Part shown: positions 54,233-64,000 of the stretch, in pieces
Layout: the number at the start of each line of letters is the position of its first letter
Numbering within the stretch: the stretch's first letter is position 1
Notes under the pieces: model-generated
What the model was told of the DNA's origin: nothing
Seen by the model: only the letters and a program-made list of their open reading frames with translations
Databases searched by the model: none
Assembly (NCBI GenBank): GCA_900618795.1
Contig: UYJD01000004.1
Location: forward strand, 1,026,605 to 1,090,604
Direction: 5' to 3'
DNA: 64,000 nucleotides
From: Cyanodermella asteris
Taxonomy: Eukaryota > Ascomycota > Lecanoromycetes > Ostropales > Stictidaceae
Program-made: the position numbers and the translations under genes

Positions 54233-56295
54233 CTCGCATAGTCGAAAACACACCGGCGGTGGCGCTCGCTCATGAGTTGTTTTCACTGGGTTGGGAATTC
54301 TGCCATTGGCCGACAGTGGCGACATGTAGGGACGCCCGGCTTGTGACGAGGCTCGACGAAGCTCGTGTTGACGGGAGCCTATTTCGGCATTACCACTCCC
54401 CACTTTTCGGTGTTTTTTTTCTTCTCTGCCTTTGGTGCCTCTTTTTTTCATCTGACTTGTGCAACGGCAAAGTAAGCCCGCAAGGTTGTCGAAGGGTAGT
54501 TCCGCGAGGAGCCCCAAGTCCCCAGGTCAGTGCTGCACCGAGCAGCAAGCATCTCGTAGATCCGTCAGCGCTGGATCGTGGTTCGCAGAGCCAAATGCGG
54601 GCATCTAGACCCAAAACGTGCATTGCTCTGTCGTGGTGGAACCAGTGGGAGGGAGCGTCGGCGGCGAGCTGCTTCCTGGGGTGGACCAGCGTTGGCCCTG
54701 ACGCACACCGTAGAACCGTGGACAGGGCGCTGCAGAGAAGAATGGCAAAGGCGTGGATGCAGACGGAGACGCAGCCGCCCCCACCGCAAGCCCGAAGTTG
54801 GGTGAAAACAGAGCGAAAGTGGGCGGCAGCGAATCGCGTCTGTCGGCGCCTCCTGGCGACATCATTGGCGGGCGACATCGTGTGCGTTACTGTATTATTC
54901 TGGCCAACTGCTCCACCGATGAGACGAGAGATGCAGGAGTCTTGTTCGCACTTTGGCTTCTCCCCTGCGCTGGCGGACGGCAATTTCTACTCCTGCAACT
55001 TCTCGCCACTGCCGACTCAGCCGAGATGCTGCGTTGACGTGCTGACCTGCACTCTCAGCTCCTTACGACACACATCCTGTCCAGCTAAGCAATTCCTGAC
55101 ACGCATCTGCAGCGTTGTTCTGGGACTGTTTGTGTACTCGTGCCTGTGTCAGCACGCTCGAGGCATAAATTATCGGCCACTGTGCTGATTTCCAGGACAC
55201 TCTAACAGCTTATCGACATTGCATGCTCACGATCTCGATCAGTCCGCCCCGTTGTGACTTCGCCACGTAGCATACGTACCTTGCCAGACGCTCTGAATGC
55301 CTTGGATCCAGATCTATTCGCTGTCAATCATTCTCCCATCTCCGTGTTCGCGTTTGAAGGACAGCCGCTGATGAGGCTGACCGGACCCAAGGTCGATCCC
55401 AACTTTCCCATGTGTCGACATTTGTGAAAGACCGCTGGTGCGTGCTCAGACTCTTGATTTTTAGTGTGCCCAGTGATGAGTGGGACCAGCATCGTACCGA
55501 ATCACGCTTCTCCGCTCCGAACACTGAACTTGACCAACACCTCCCTGATTGCCTTGCCAAGCTTCTTCCTCCATCTTCTTCGATCCGGTCACCAAAACTT
55601 GACAAACAGGTCAATTCACATGCGACTCTGGAAACCTCGACATCGAAAAGCACAACGAGAATTTCACTAGACCGCTCCGAGCTTTTTGTGTGGTTTCAAA
55701 CTGTATGTTATTATACCCCGAGGTGGAGCCGACTAACACTGCCGGACGCTCGTCATGGCAAGCGGCGTCGTTCGCCTGTAGCAGACTTCTCAGTCCTCGT
55801 CTCATGGCGCGTGCGATTCTCGGCGCGCTACTAGTGTCTGACACGATGCCTTGGAGCGTGTCACGCGGCAAAGAGAATTCGCGTATCGGTACCTGGTCTG
55901 AGTGTTTCGGCGTCCTCCAAAACAGCCGCTTCTCCGCCTACTCTCTGAGATCCATGTCAGCCATCGTGACCATTTGCTCCGTTTACGCCCTCATAGTCCC
56001 CCTTGACTGAATGCTGAGCTTCGACGGTTCGACGAGAATCGCACTGCTATGGATTTCTGGGTTAGGTGGCGAATCGAAATTCTGCGGGCACTAACCGAGT
56101 GAATGTCGAACTCGGGTTTCGGGTAGCGTGGAAATCGGGCCGGTTGAGCCACCCTCGTCTGGCGTTGCGAAGCAACGTTCGCCGTTGCAGAAACGGTTAC
56201 GACGACGAAAATGCTGGTGCTAGTGATGCTGATGCTGCCGCTGTCATTTTGACCGACCGCTTTCGAGTGGTGTTCGCTAATTGTTCAAATGACCT

Positions 56296-57258
56296 TCAAG
56301 GTAGATCAGTATCTGTCCTGCTTTGACCAGTTATGCGAGGCAGACTTCTTCTTCGAGCATTTATAAACCAGTTGCTGATCTGAGGAGGGTTAGTGATCGA
56401 CCCCCATGCGCACTTCGGCGAGCCTCTTACCTGGCTAATCGTCAGGCCGGTCTGATGCATGAGCTGCTGCTTCTCTTCTTCGGTCGGGTAGGGGTGTGCT
56501 ACGTGATCTTGGAACCACATTCGCAACACGTCCGTAATTTGTTTTGGAAGGTTTCCTCTTCGCCTACTTCCATTGTTCTTTCCGCTGTTGCCGTCGTCGT
56601 AAGGTGAGTAGGATGCCGGGCCGCTAGGAAACCCGGGAGGGCCTGCAGGATGTCCAGCTGGTCCAGCGCCGTGTGGGGGGTAGGCGTCTGCTCTTCCGTA
56701 GGCAGAGCCATAGTAGGGAGGCTGCTGAGCTCCAGGATGTGCGTATGGATCTGCCTCCCGGGGTTGCGAGGGCCCAGAAGATGACGGAGGGTATTGGCGT
56801 GGTTGTGGCATCGCGCTGACAGGAGGTAGTGTGGCCGATCTGCTCGATGAAGGTGATGAATGGCCTGTTTGGGGTGACAACTGGACAGGAGCGGGCGTGT
56901 TCGAGAATTCGCGGTGTCGCGTCGACGGAGTAGGAGACAGTGGGATAGTTGTCCTAGTTCCCAGCCCGGACGGCGGCCCGGAGGGACCGAAGCGGATATC
57001 AGTTCGTCTTTCCGCATGCTCAGGTGCCCATCTATCGAGGTCGGGAAGCAGCTTGTCAACGAAGTCAGCGACCAAGAACGTATCACTGTTGGCATCTCAG
57101 CTCACCTCGTTCAGCGACGGCAGCCGCTGAACGTCAGCTGGCCCTCGCATTTGTTCACCCCGGATGCTAGGCAGAGGCGATGCAGCAGCGGCCATAGACG
57201 CGGGATTGTGTTCTTGTGATGGTCGACTTTGCTCGTTGTCGTCGCTCGGATGGTTCAT
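56296..57258 (-). CDS. TALE-class homeobox (Homeobox-KN) transcription factor
   Basis: Exons on the minus strand are 57258-57106, 57051-56431 and 56379-56296, with introns of 54 and 51 nt; 285 residues. The start is the ATG at 57258 (MNHPSDDNEQSRPSQEHNPA). The N-terminal 190 residues are disordered Pro/Ser/Gly/Tyr-rich sequence. The homeodomain is near the C-terminus (about 205-267). It has a basic N-arm (RRRGNLPKQ), the HPYPTEEEK three-residue loop extension that defines the TALE class, and recognition helix ISNWFINARRR. Intron 2 lies just before the recognition helix; it is 51 nt, has no stop and keeps frame. Fungal members of this group control conidiation and fruiting development. The long non-coding DNA on both sides fits a developmentally regulated gene. 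Confidence 0.93.
56380..56430 (-). other. 51-nt in-frame intron inside the homeodomain
   Basis: Donor GTAAGA, branch-like ACTAAC, acceptor CTCAG. It has no stop and is a multiple of three. Retention would insert 17 residues immediately before the DNA-recognition helix. Confidence 0.8.
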
Positions 57259-60200
57259 AGGCAGGATGACAGTTATCGGAGCTTTCGAGGTTGGGAGGCT
57301 AGACGAGGGAATCAGTATGGTAGCGCGAGAAGAAACTGGGTCGAGGATGACGAAGGTCAGGGAAGTGAAGTGTATGTAAGTATGTAAGAGTATCAGGTAT
57401 AGGGTACCATGCTTGAGCATGACGACCGGGGAAGGGAACTGGGGGTTGCGATTGGGACTGGGATGTGAGTGGGTAGCACTGCTCGCGGATCTTGTTCGAT
57501 CCGTGCTGCGGGAAGGGCTGATGGAAAGAAGCTGGTCGACAAGGACCGGCTTTGGATCAGGCCGCCACCAGTGACAGGACCCGCAGCTTAGCTCGTGCCT
57601 CATGCTGCAGAACGAGGAGGGCATTCCATGCTGGCGCCCCCTCCGCAGTCCGACTAGGGGCCAAAATCCTGCAAAATAACTGGCAACAGGGACCGTGCTC
57701 ACCTGAGAGAGCTTTTGAAAAGCGACAGTGGGACTCCTATCGTCCAGACGGCTGCAACCGTCACTGAGGCTGATGGGAGCTAGTCAGAAAAGGCGGGCTT
57801 GTTCAAAGTGTTGCTGTGAGGGTGTGGTAGTAAGCAGTCAGCGGAGCTGAAAACGGATTCTCAGATGCGAGGAAGAACACCGATATTTGCAGAGCCTCCG
57901 GCAAGTTTCAAGGGTCAAGAAGTGGTATGTAGCGCTGGCTGAAGGTGGACACGGAGGTTGAATTGTGAATGTGTTGATGCCGAGCAAAATTGGGAAGTAG
58001 TCAATGAGCACACGTCGAGACAGCCACACCGGCAAACGAGTGTTATAAGGTGGGGAGGGCCCTCGTGTAGATGATGTGTGCCTGCTGCTGGGTATCCTCA
58101 CGTAAGGTACGTAAGTGCGGTAAGGTAAGTAACCCTGTCTTTGCACGTTCGGGGCTCTACGCCAATCATGGATTGAGCTGCTTGACTTTGAGCTAGTGAC
58201 ACACCCCCGTAGTCGTGAAGAAGGTCTGACTTTCTGACAAGGCCTGGGTCGCATTCAAAGGCAAACTGAGTAGGCGCCGCCCACACCACCAGCAGGGCGA
58301 GTATTCTGTGATGCAATACTCGGCGATGGCAGGACTGCAAGCCGGACCAGTGGTAGCGCAAACGTCGTGTGGGACTGGGCGCGGGCTGGCGGCTTCAGTC
58401 TCACTGATGGAACGGACAGAGCTCGGTAACAACGTGAGCAGGCGCCGAAAGCTTGATGGGCCGCCGAAAAATGGACTGATTATGATTGATTATTATGAAG
58501 ACCAGGGAAGTGTGAGCACCAAGGCTACGGGGATCCTCCGGCCATGCACACTTATAATAAAGTAGGATGGCGAGCATGGATTGTGCTGGCTCGGCTTTGA
58601 GGCTATTGGTTCGGAAGGCCAGTGGGCGGCAACCGCAGAAGATTCCTCGAACAGCATCGGATTGCAAGACATGCTCGAAATGTTTGACAAGGGACGGTTA
58701 ACGCATGTGCTCGTCGGGCCAGGAGCACTCGAGCCGGTGGGACGTCAAGACACCTTGGCCATGCGATGGGCGCCGCAGAGTTGGCAATAAATTGGGGTGG
58801 ACCGTCCATGTATGGATTGGCAGAACGGCCGGCAAGTTCACGTTTTCTTACCGCGTTGCGTACAAACGTTACGGCCTTTCGTACCGCCGACTGACTTCAT
58901 CGTTGTTCTGGATCGCACCGATGTGAGGATCGGCCCATGGTTCGAAGAGCAGCGCGCCGGCCCCGGCAGCATCAGAGTTTTAGCAGCCCACCAGATGGCA
59001 AATAATGAGCGGCTTCCCCCAGCCGGCAGAAGTGCTGCATCAGTGGATGGCGCAGCACATGTATTGGCTGTCTGTTGACAATCGTCAGAGGACTTGTGAG
59101 CGCCGCCTGTTGAATTATCCAAGTCGAGGACTTCCAATATTGCATGACCCTGGAAGGCTTGCATTGCCGATTGCACGTGACGTCTGCGTGGATATGCGCC
59201 CTGCGCACGCAGCCAAGGGCCTCCCAAGCTGCCCACCAAGTGCGTGGAGTACGTACCCAGCCCAGTCAATACTCAGCTGAGCCACTAGCTGAGCACTGGA
59301 GAATAGGAACTCACCAGATCGGAAGCTAAGGATGACTCGAATCAGACCGGCAGCTCAGATTTTCACGACGTGGGGCTTTGAGAACCAGGATCCGAGATTC
59401 TGTGGTGGTTTGCCGTACTATCGCGTTGCTGATTATCATGAGCGTAGCCGGATTAGAGTAAGCCTTATTGTGACACTGAGCATTATTTGCATCGCAGCGC
59501 TGGTAGATCGACCGGCTGTTCGGTACTGTCGCTTTGTTCCTCCAGGCCTCGCATCCAGATCAGTCTCTATTCGCTCCTTTCGTTGGCCGCTCCGATCAAG
59601 AGAGGCGCAGCAGGCCGAGGGCGAGCAGGCTTGACCCTGTAGTAGCGCACGAGACAAGAAAGGGACATGAGAGACTGCACGATCCTGCAAAGGGGTCCGC
59701 CACTAGCTGGCTTGGCCGTGCTGTCAGGTGTACCTTCTAGTGCAGCATTTTAGGTATACCAGAATAATGACGATGATGCTAGTAATGCTCAACATGGGAC
59801 GAGCTGAAGGGCCGACTTGATCTGTACATTGCGCCGGACGGGCAAGGTAGAAAGCCGTACAGCAATACTGTATCAAGTGCAATCCCAAGCTTCCTGCTGT
59901 CTCTGCTGACACTCAAGTCCAGGTGAGTAAGGGATTGCACGCTCTTTTTCCTTGTGGCTTCTCTCAGTACCTAGTTGTGCACCCAAATACGCAATAACGT
60001 CGCCGCCACGCCTATCAACCGGGCCGTGCTCGAGCAGCGCCTGCAAGTCACTTGCTGAACCAGCGGATCAACAAGCAGAACGCAGGCGTGTCAGGCCGTC
60101 AGCCCGACTACTTGCCCAAAGAAGCCGACTTCCAGCGCCGTCAGTCTCCTGCAACCCTCTCATGAGCGTTCCTTCGGCAAAGGGCGCCGAGGAGATCATG

Positions 60201-63200
60201 AGCGGACTTTGACGGGTCCACAGCCAAGCGACAACCTTCTCGCATCCTCGTATGTTCGTACCCGCGTGGTCACTTCGTTCAAGAAGACACCAAACGGTCT
60301 TGACTCAGCAATGCAAGTAAAATCTCCGTTCTTCAAGCCATTGAAAGCATTGAAGCTGGTATAACCTGGCACAGCCGCTCGTTGACGACTTGTCATGACC
60401 CGGCTGCAACACAAGTTTCCCAGTGTGTGCATCCTCCGTGATGAAACAGAGAAGAGATACAGCAGGTATGTCTGCATCATTCACGTACCAACGTACAGTC
60501 GTGTCAGCCAGTTGCCGATGCAGGAGGCCACCGTCAAGATTGCCAGCCGTGCACTAGATCATACGGAGACCTGGTTCGGGGCGCCACCTCGAGGCGAGTC
60601 GGGCAATGTCTGACATTATCGCCTGTATGCTGTTGAATGCCCAGTAATCCACGCGGACCCCAGGCAGTAATTGTCAAAACCTCCAGTCGCTTCATCAGTT
60701 GAGGCCAGAGGTCATGTACTGGCTTCTGGCCAGGGCGTTGGCGTAAATGACGAACGAGAGACAGAGTTGACCGCGGTTAGAGCTGTGTGCTAGGGTTAGA
60801 GAGGCCGGCCGCTGTGGATCTGGGGCCCCTGCCGGCTAACAGCTTCCTGTTGAGTGCCCTGTCTCCCTTTGGCTGTTCTTGCCAGGTTGGGAGAAAGCTG
60901 TCGCGTGGCCGGAGACGCTCGAGGCCAGCAGTGTACGTGAAGCTTGACAAGTAGCATACCATGCGAGGTGTGTCTCAGTGGCCGTGCTGTTTGCCCTGCC
61001 GATTTCCGTCTTTGCAATTCGTGACACCAGGCCTGCAGATTGCCTAGATCCTGCGTAGGCCAAGATCGCAGCAAATATCAGGCTATTGAGTAAAAGAGAT
61101 CCTAAAAAAAATTGGCCTTTTCCCTAGCTGGATCGAAATCAGAACAGCAGTCGAGGCAGGAGCGACTCATGTTGCGTCGCCTGGTTTCAATACCCACGGC
61201 AGGCACGAATCAACGCCTGCAGCATCTCAGTGAGCCGAACATTTCACCTCGCGATCCTTCCATAGGTATCTAATATCCCTGCCTGTGGCAAATCGAGGAC
61301 CAGGCTGCACGATCCTCACCACTCTCATGCACGTGCCGAGGTTTTCATCAGTCGGATCTCGCCCATCAACAGCGATGCAGCCTTCTTCACGGCGTGGCGA
61401 ACCCTGCCATGCCAAAGGTAAGTAAGCAAGACTGGCAAGGCTGCCTATCACCCGACATGACAAGGTCATGGAACGCATTGATGTCAAGAGCAAACACCTA
61501 CATGCAGGGACCAGATGGCCCGAGACCTTGATAATTCAGGTGCGCGCCTAGTGCAAAACCTCAAGCCCGGACGAGACGACGGTCCTTGCGTTGTCAAATA
61601 AGGGGTAGACTGGGAATAAAGGAGCAGCGTCGATAAGCTGGGACTTTACACCGAACGACAGTGCTGAAATCAGATCCTTCTCATTCAGGTCCCTGCTCTC
61701 CCGATTCTGTTCACCTACCCTTGGCCGGCAACATGCCCGCTTTCACAATAATTTCTGTCTATCATGTGGCGGAGGAGGTCCCGCTAAAACTAGCATGTAC
61801 GAAATTCCAACACGATGTGTGATTATGCCCGAAATGTTCGTCATCAAGAGGATGTTGCACCTTGTACCAAGTCGATACTAATTGGCACAGGCTATAGTCC
61901 TCGCTTCCTGGAAGTTTTCTCTTATCCAGAGCTATGTCGAGAGGCTAAAAGGACTGGTACTGGACTAGCAGGAGCATCGGCCTTGTAAAGGATCGCGCCT
62001 GCTATACACCGTTTGGTTGGCTGCAGTCTCTGTACACGCAGCTGGGCGAGTCAACAAACGTAGGACATTCACATTGAAGTGAGGCGGTGTGCTTCGGCTC
62101 CTGTTTTGCTGCAGTCGGTTCCCGGCAAGCGTGACTACCCTGCAAGTACAAAGGTTTGAACGGCTAGGACCAAGTTGTTCAAAGCAGGCAAATTCATCGC
62201 AGACACTTACCATTGCACAATTCCGGCTAGACCGATATTTGCACCGACCATGCGCGCACTGCGGACTGTGCGTGGCTTTGCTTGCACGCGGAATTTTGCA
62301 AAGCTAGTGTTCACAACAGTTTCACGATTATGGCTTCAACGTGACGCACATGTGAACGCCACTGTCAGGCCGGAAGGATAGCCGAGATCTCGTAGAAAAT
62401 GCCTTGCGTGATATCGAGCCAAAGTTCTAATATTCGGAAACAAACTTACGAGGTGTTGTTGGCCAGCATATCCAAGCAATATCAAAGATCATGGACATAT
62501 GAACACACGGAAGACCGATCCAGCCCTTGCAGCCATCCCAGAAAAGATGCAGATGCGTGGAGAGCATGCGATCTGCTCTCATGCATGCGGGCACCCGAGG
62601 TTGCACACGCATGAAACTGCATGGACATCGAGTCTCGTCCCTGAAACCACGTGGTCGCCAGGCGACAACACCAGAGCGCTGAACGAATGTCGAAATGTCT
62701 CAAACAATGCACTTCGGTACAATAAATAACCAACTGGCTACTCCCATTCTATCAATGTTTGAACGAGGACGCAAAACGACTTGCAGTCCCGAGCCCTTGC
62801 TGTCCATAAAAGCAGACTTTTCTTTGTCCGAATCCATGTCCTTCGGCATGTGCAACTCACTTGGCCGGTACACCGAGAGACCCGCTTTTTGAGACCGTGA
62901 CCAATATGCCTCGTGGCGAAAGACGCTGTCCACAGTGTGTGCTGGAAGTCACACCGCGTTGTCGAGGACCAGACCGACTAGCAAGGGTTGGCGAGTGGTA
63001 TGTTCACTCTGACAGACCACCAGATCATTCTCTGCAATAATGATCGTGTTTGGTCAATGTACTACACGGCTGTGATGCTATATCGGTTGCGCGCTCTGCT
63101 TATGTTTGAAGTCTTACTGAAGGAGCCGGGAGCATCTCTTGAATCTGGGTTCATCGGCTCGGAAGGCACCCGCAGAAGCTTCAGCCATAGCTAGAGGATG

Positions 63201-63560
63201 TTCAGGCCTTGTTGTTTGTGACTGTTTCATACCTAGTTGTCAGACACTCAGACATTACTCTGTATCGGTGCCAGAACGGCACAGACTAGAAATGGCATGC
63301 TTTGTTCGGTCAGCGAATTTTGGTCACGTTGCATACCGAAATGAGTGTTATATATGCATGAAACGGTCATCGTAGTGGTTGACTGTTTCCCGAAAGTTAT
63401 CGTCATGCCCTCAAAATTGGGCCAAGTTTCATCTCCTAAACGCCGCGCCATGCTGGAAACAATTGAGATATGACAGACAACTGGCCTCCCAGCTGCCCGG
63501 GTCGGCATCCTGATCACAGGACAGACCGCCTTGAAGTGGATCTGCAACCCGGCCAGCAGA
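57259..63560. other. Non-coding region of about 6.3 kb upstream of the homeobox gene
   Basis: Promoter and upstream region of the homeobox gene on the left and the 3' flank of the kinase gene on the right. No RNA gene, transposon or conserved coding exon recognised. Frames such as 58838-59269 and 57838-58254 (minus) lack motifs. Confidence 0.5.
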
Positions 63561-64000
63561 TCAAGACTTTGAACCGCTCAGGCGGTTGGCTTTCCGCTCG
63601 CCCGTCACGCAGTGCTTAACTATCCAAGGATGCTGGAGGACTTCGTCTAACGGCAATCTCTTCTCCGGATCTAGAACAAGCAACTGGAGGCATGTCAGCA
63701 TGAGGCGACGAATTGACGGGAAAAGTCGGTTCACTCGGGGAACAATTACAACTCACCTTTTTGATCAAGTCGCCAGCCTCTCGGCTCACATAATTTGGAA
63801 TTGTCATGTCACACCTCGCAATCTTCCTCATTGTCAAAGCCTGAGTGTCCTCGAAGGGCGCCTCTCCGCACAAGAACTCGTACGTCAAGACTCCCAGACT
63901 CCACAGGTCGACTGCAGCACTGTAGTAGTTGTCTGTCGACTTGACCATCTCCGGCGGCAGGTAATCCAGGGTGCCGCACATTGTGTTGCGTCTGTTAGTC
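63561..64000 (-). CDS. Aurora-type Ser/Thr kinase, 3' part only (partial)
   Basis: Two exons are visible: about 63991-63757 and 63683-63561, with a 73-nt intron (GTGAGT...CTCCAG). An acceptor-like CTAACAG at the right edge suggests another intron there. The residues are the C-lobe of an Aurora kinase: the activation segment end and P+1 loop ([15 protein letters not shown]), subdomain IX ([20 protein letters not shown]) and [19 protein letters not shown] before a short tail ending LSGSKS. The [10 protein letters not shown] string is the Aurora family hallmark and separates it from other AGC-like kinases. Aurora (Ipl1/Ark1) works with INCENP, survivin and borealin in chromosome segregation. The catalytic N-lobe lies outside the window. 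Confidence 0.92.

Larger units (their letters stand above)
46168..56295. other. Gene desert of about 10 kb
   Basis: No gene could be supported on either strand. Longest frames (47920-48645 and 54259-55188 plus; 50149-50739 and 54390-54983 minus) overlap others on the opposite strand and carry no motif. Local features are T-rich tracts with splice-like ends at about 47868-47930, poly-A runs at about 52763-52809 and a CAGA microsatellite at 54209-54232. No terminal repeats, transposase or reverse-transcriptase remnants were recognised. Confidence 0.5.

Noticed and set aside
54259-55188. 309-aa plus-strand frame with a 197-aa minus-strand frame opposite
   Set aside because: Long frames on both strands point to few stop codons by composition, not coding. 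No domain or splice support was seen.

Overview
The window looks like nuclear DNA from a filamentous ascomycete (Pezizomycotina). Protein-coding genes are interrupted by short introns of about 50-75 nt with GTRNGT donors and CTAAC/CTGAC-like branch points. The families present are typical of such fungi: a UstYa-like protein, an Ecm33-type GPI wall protein, PLAC8, a GMC oxidoreductase, a HeLo-like protein and a TALE homeobox factor. Dothideomycetes is my guess for the class, from the overall feel of the proteins only. One 25-base run of N (22333-22357) lies inside a poly-C tract and is an assembly gap.

Layout. 0-12 kb: the 3' end of an unknown gene (+), a DUF1761-type membrane protein (-), a PRELI/Ups2-like mitochondrial lipid-transfer protein (-), a 76-aa secreted protein (-) divergent from a UstYa/DUF3328 gene (+) that carries a probable 1-nt frameshift, a 282-aa secreted protein (-), and a sterol-glucosyltransferase-like GT-B protein (-). 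12-29 kb: an Ecm33-like GPI protein (+) with a 5' UTR intron, an unknown 330-aa protein (+), a gap and a cluster of homopolymer tracts, a PLAC8 protein (-), and an acidic mitochondrial membrane protein (-). 29-46 kb is the densest part: CAND1 (+), a proline-rich minisatellite ORF directly after it, a PP2C phosphatase (+), an alpha/beta hydrolase (-) with a premature TGA, a divergent GMC oxidoreductase (+), a doubtful small membrane ORF (-), and a 1194-aa HeLo-like/pseudokinase/trypsin-like protein (-). 46-64 kb is very gene-poor: one TALE homeobox gene (-) with about 10 kb of non-coding DNA on one side and about 6 kb on the other, then the 3' part of an Aurora-type kinase (-) running off the right edge.

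Most genes are unrelated housekeeping or wall/signalling genes. Three places suggest joint function or innovation: (i) the divergent small secreted protein and UstYa-like gene, which recalls RiPP-type loci; (ii) the divergent hydrolase and GMC pair sharing a 446-nt promoter; (iii) the HeLo-like/pseudokinase/serine-protease protein, which has the composition of a cell-death or self/non-self recognition protein. Exon boundaries were worked out by hand from reading frame and splice signals. No database search was possible.
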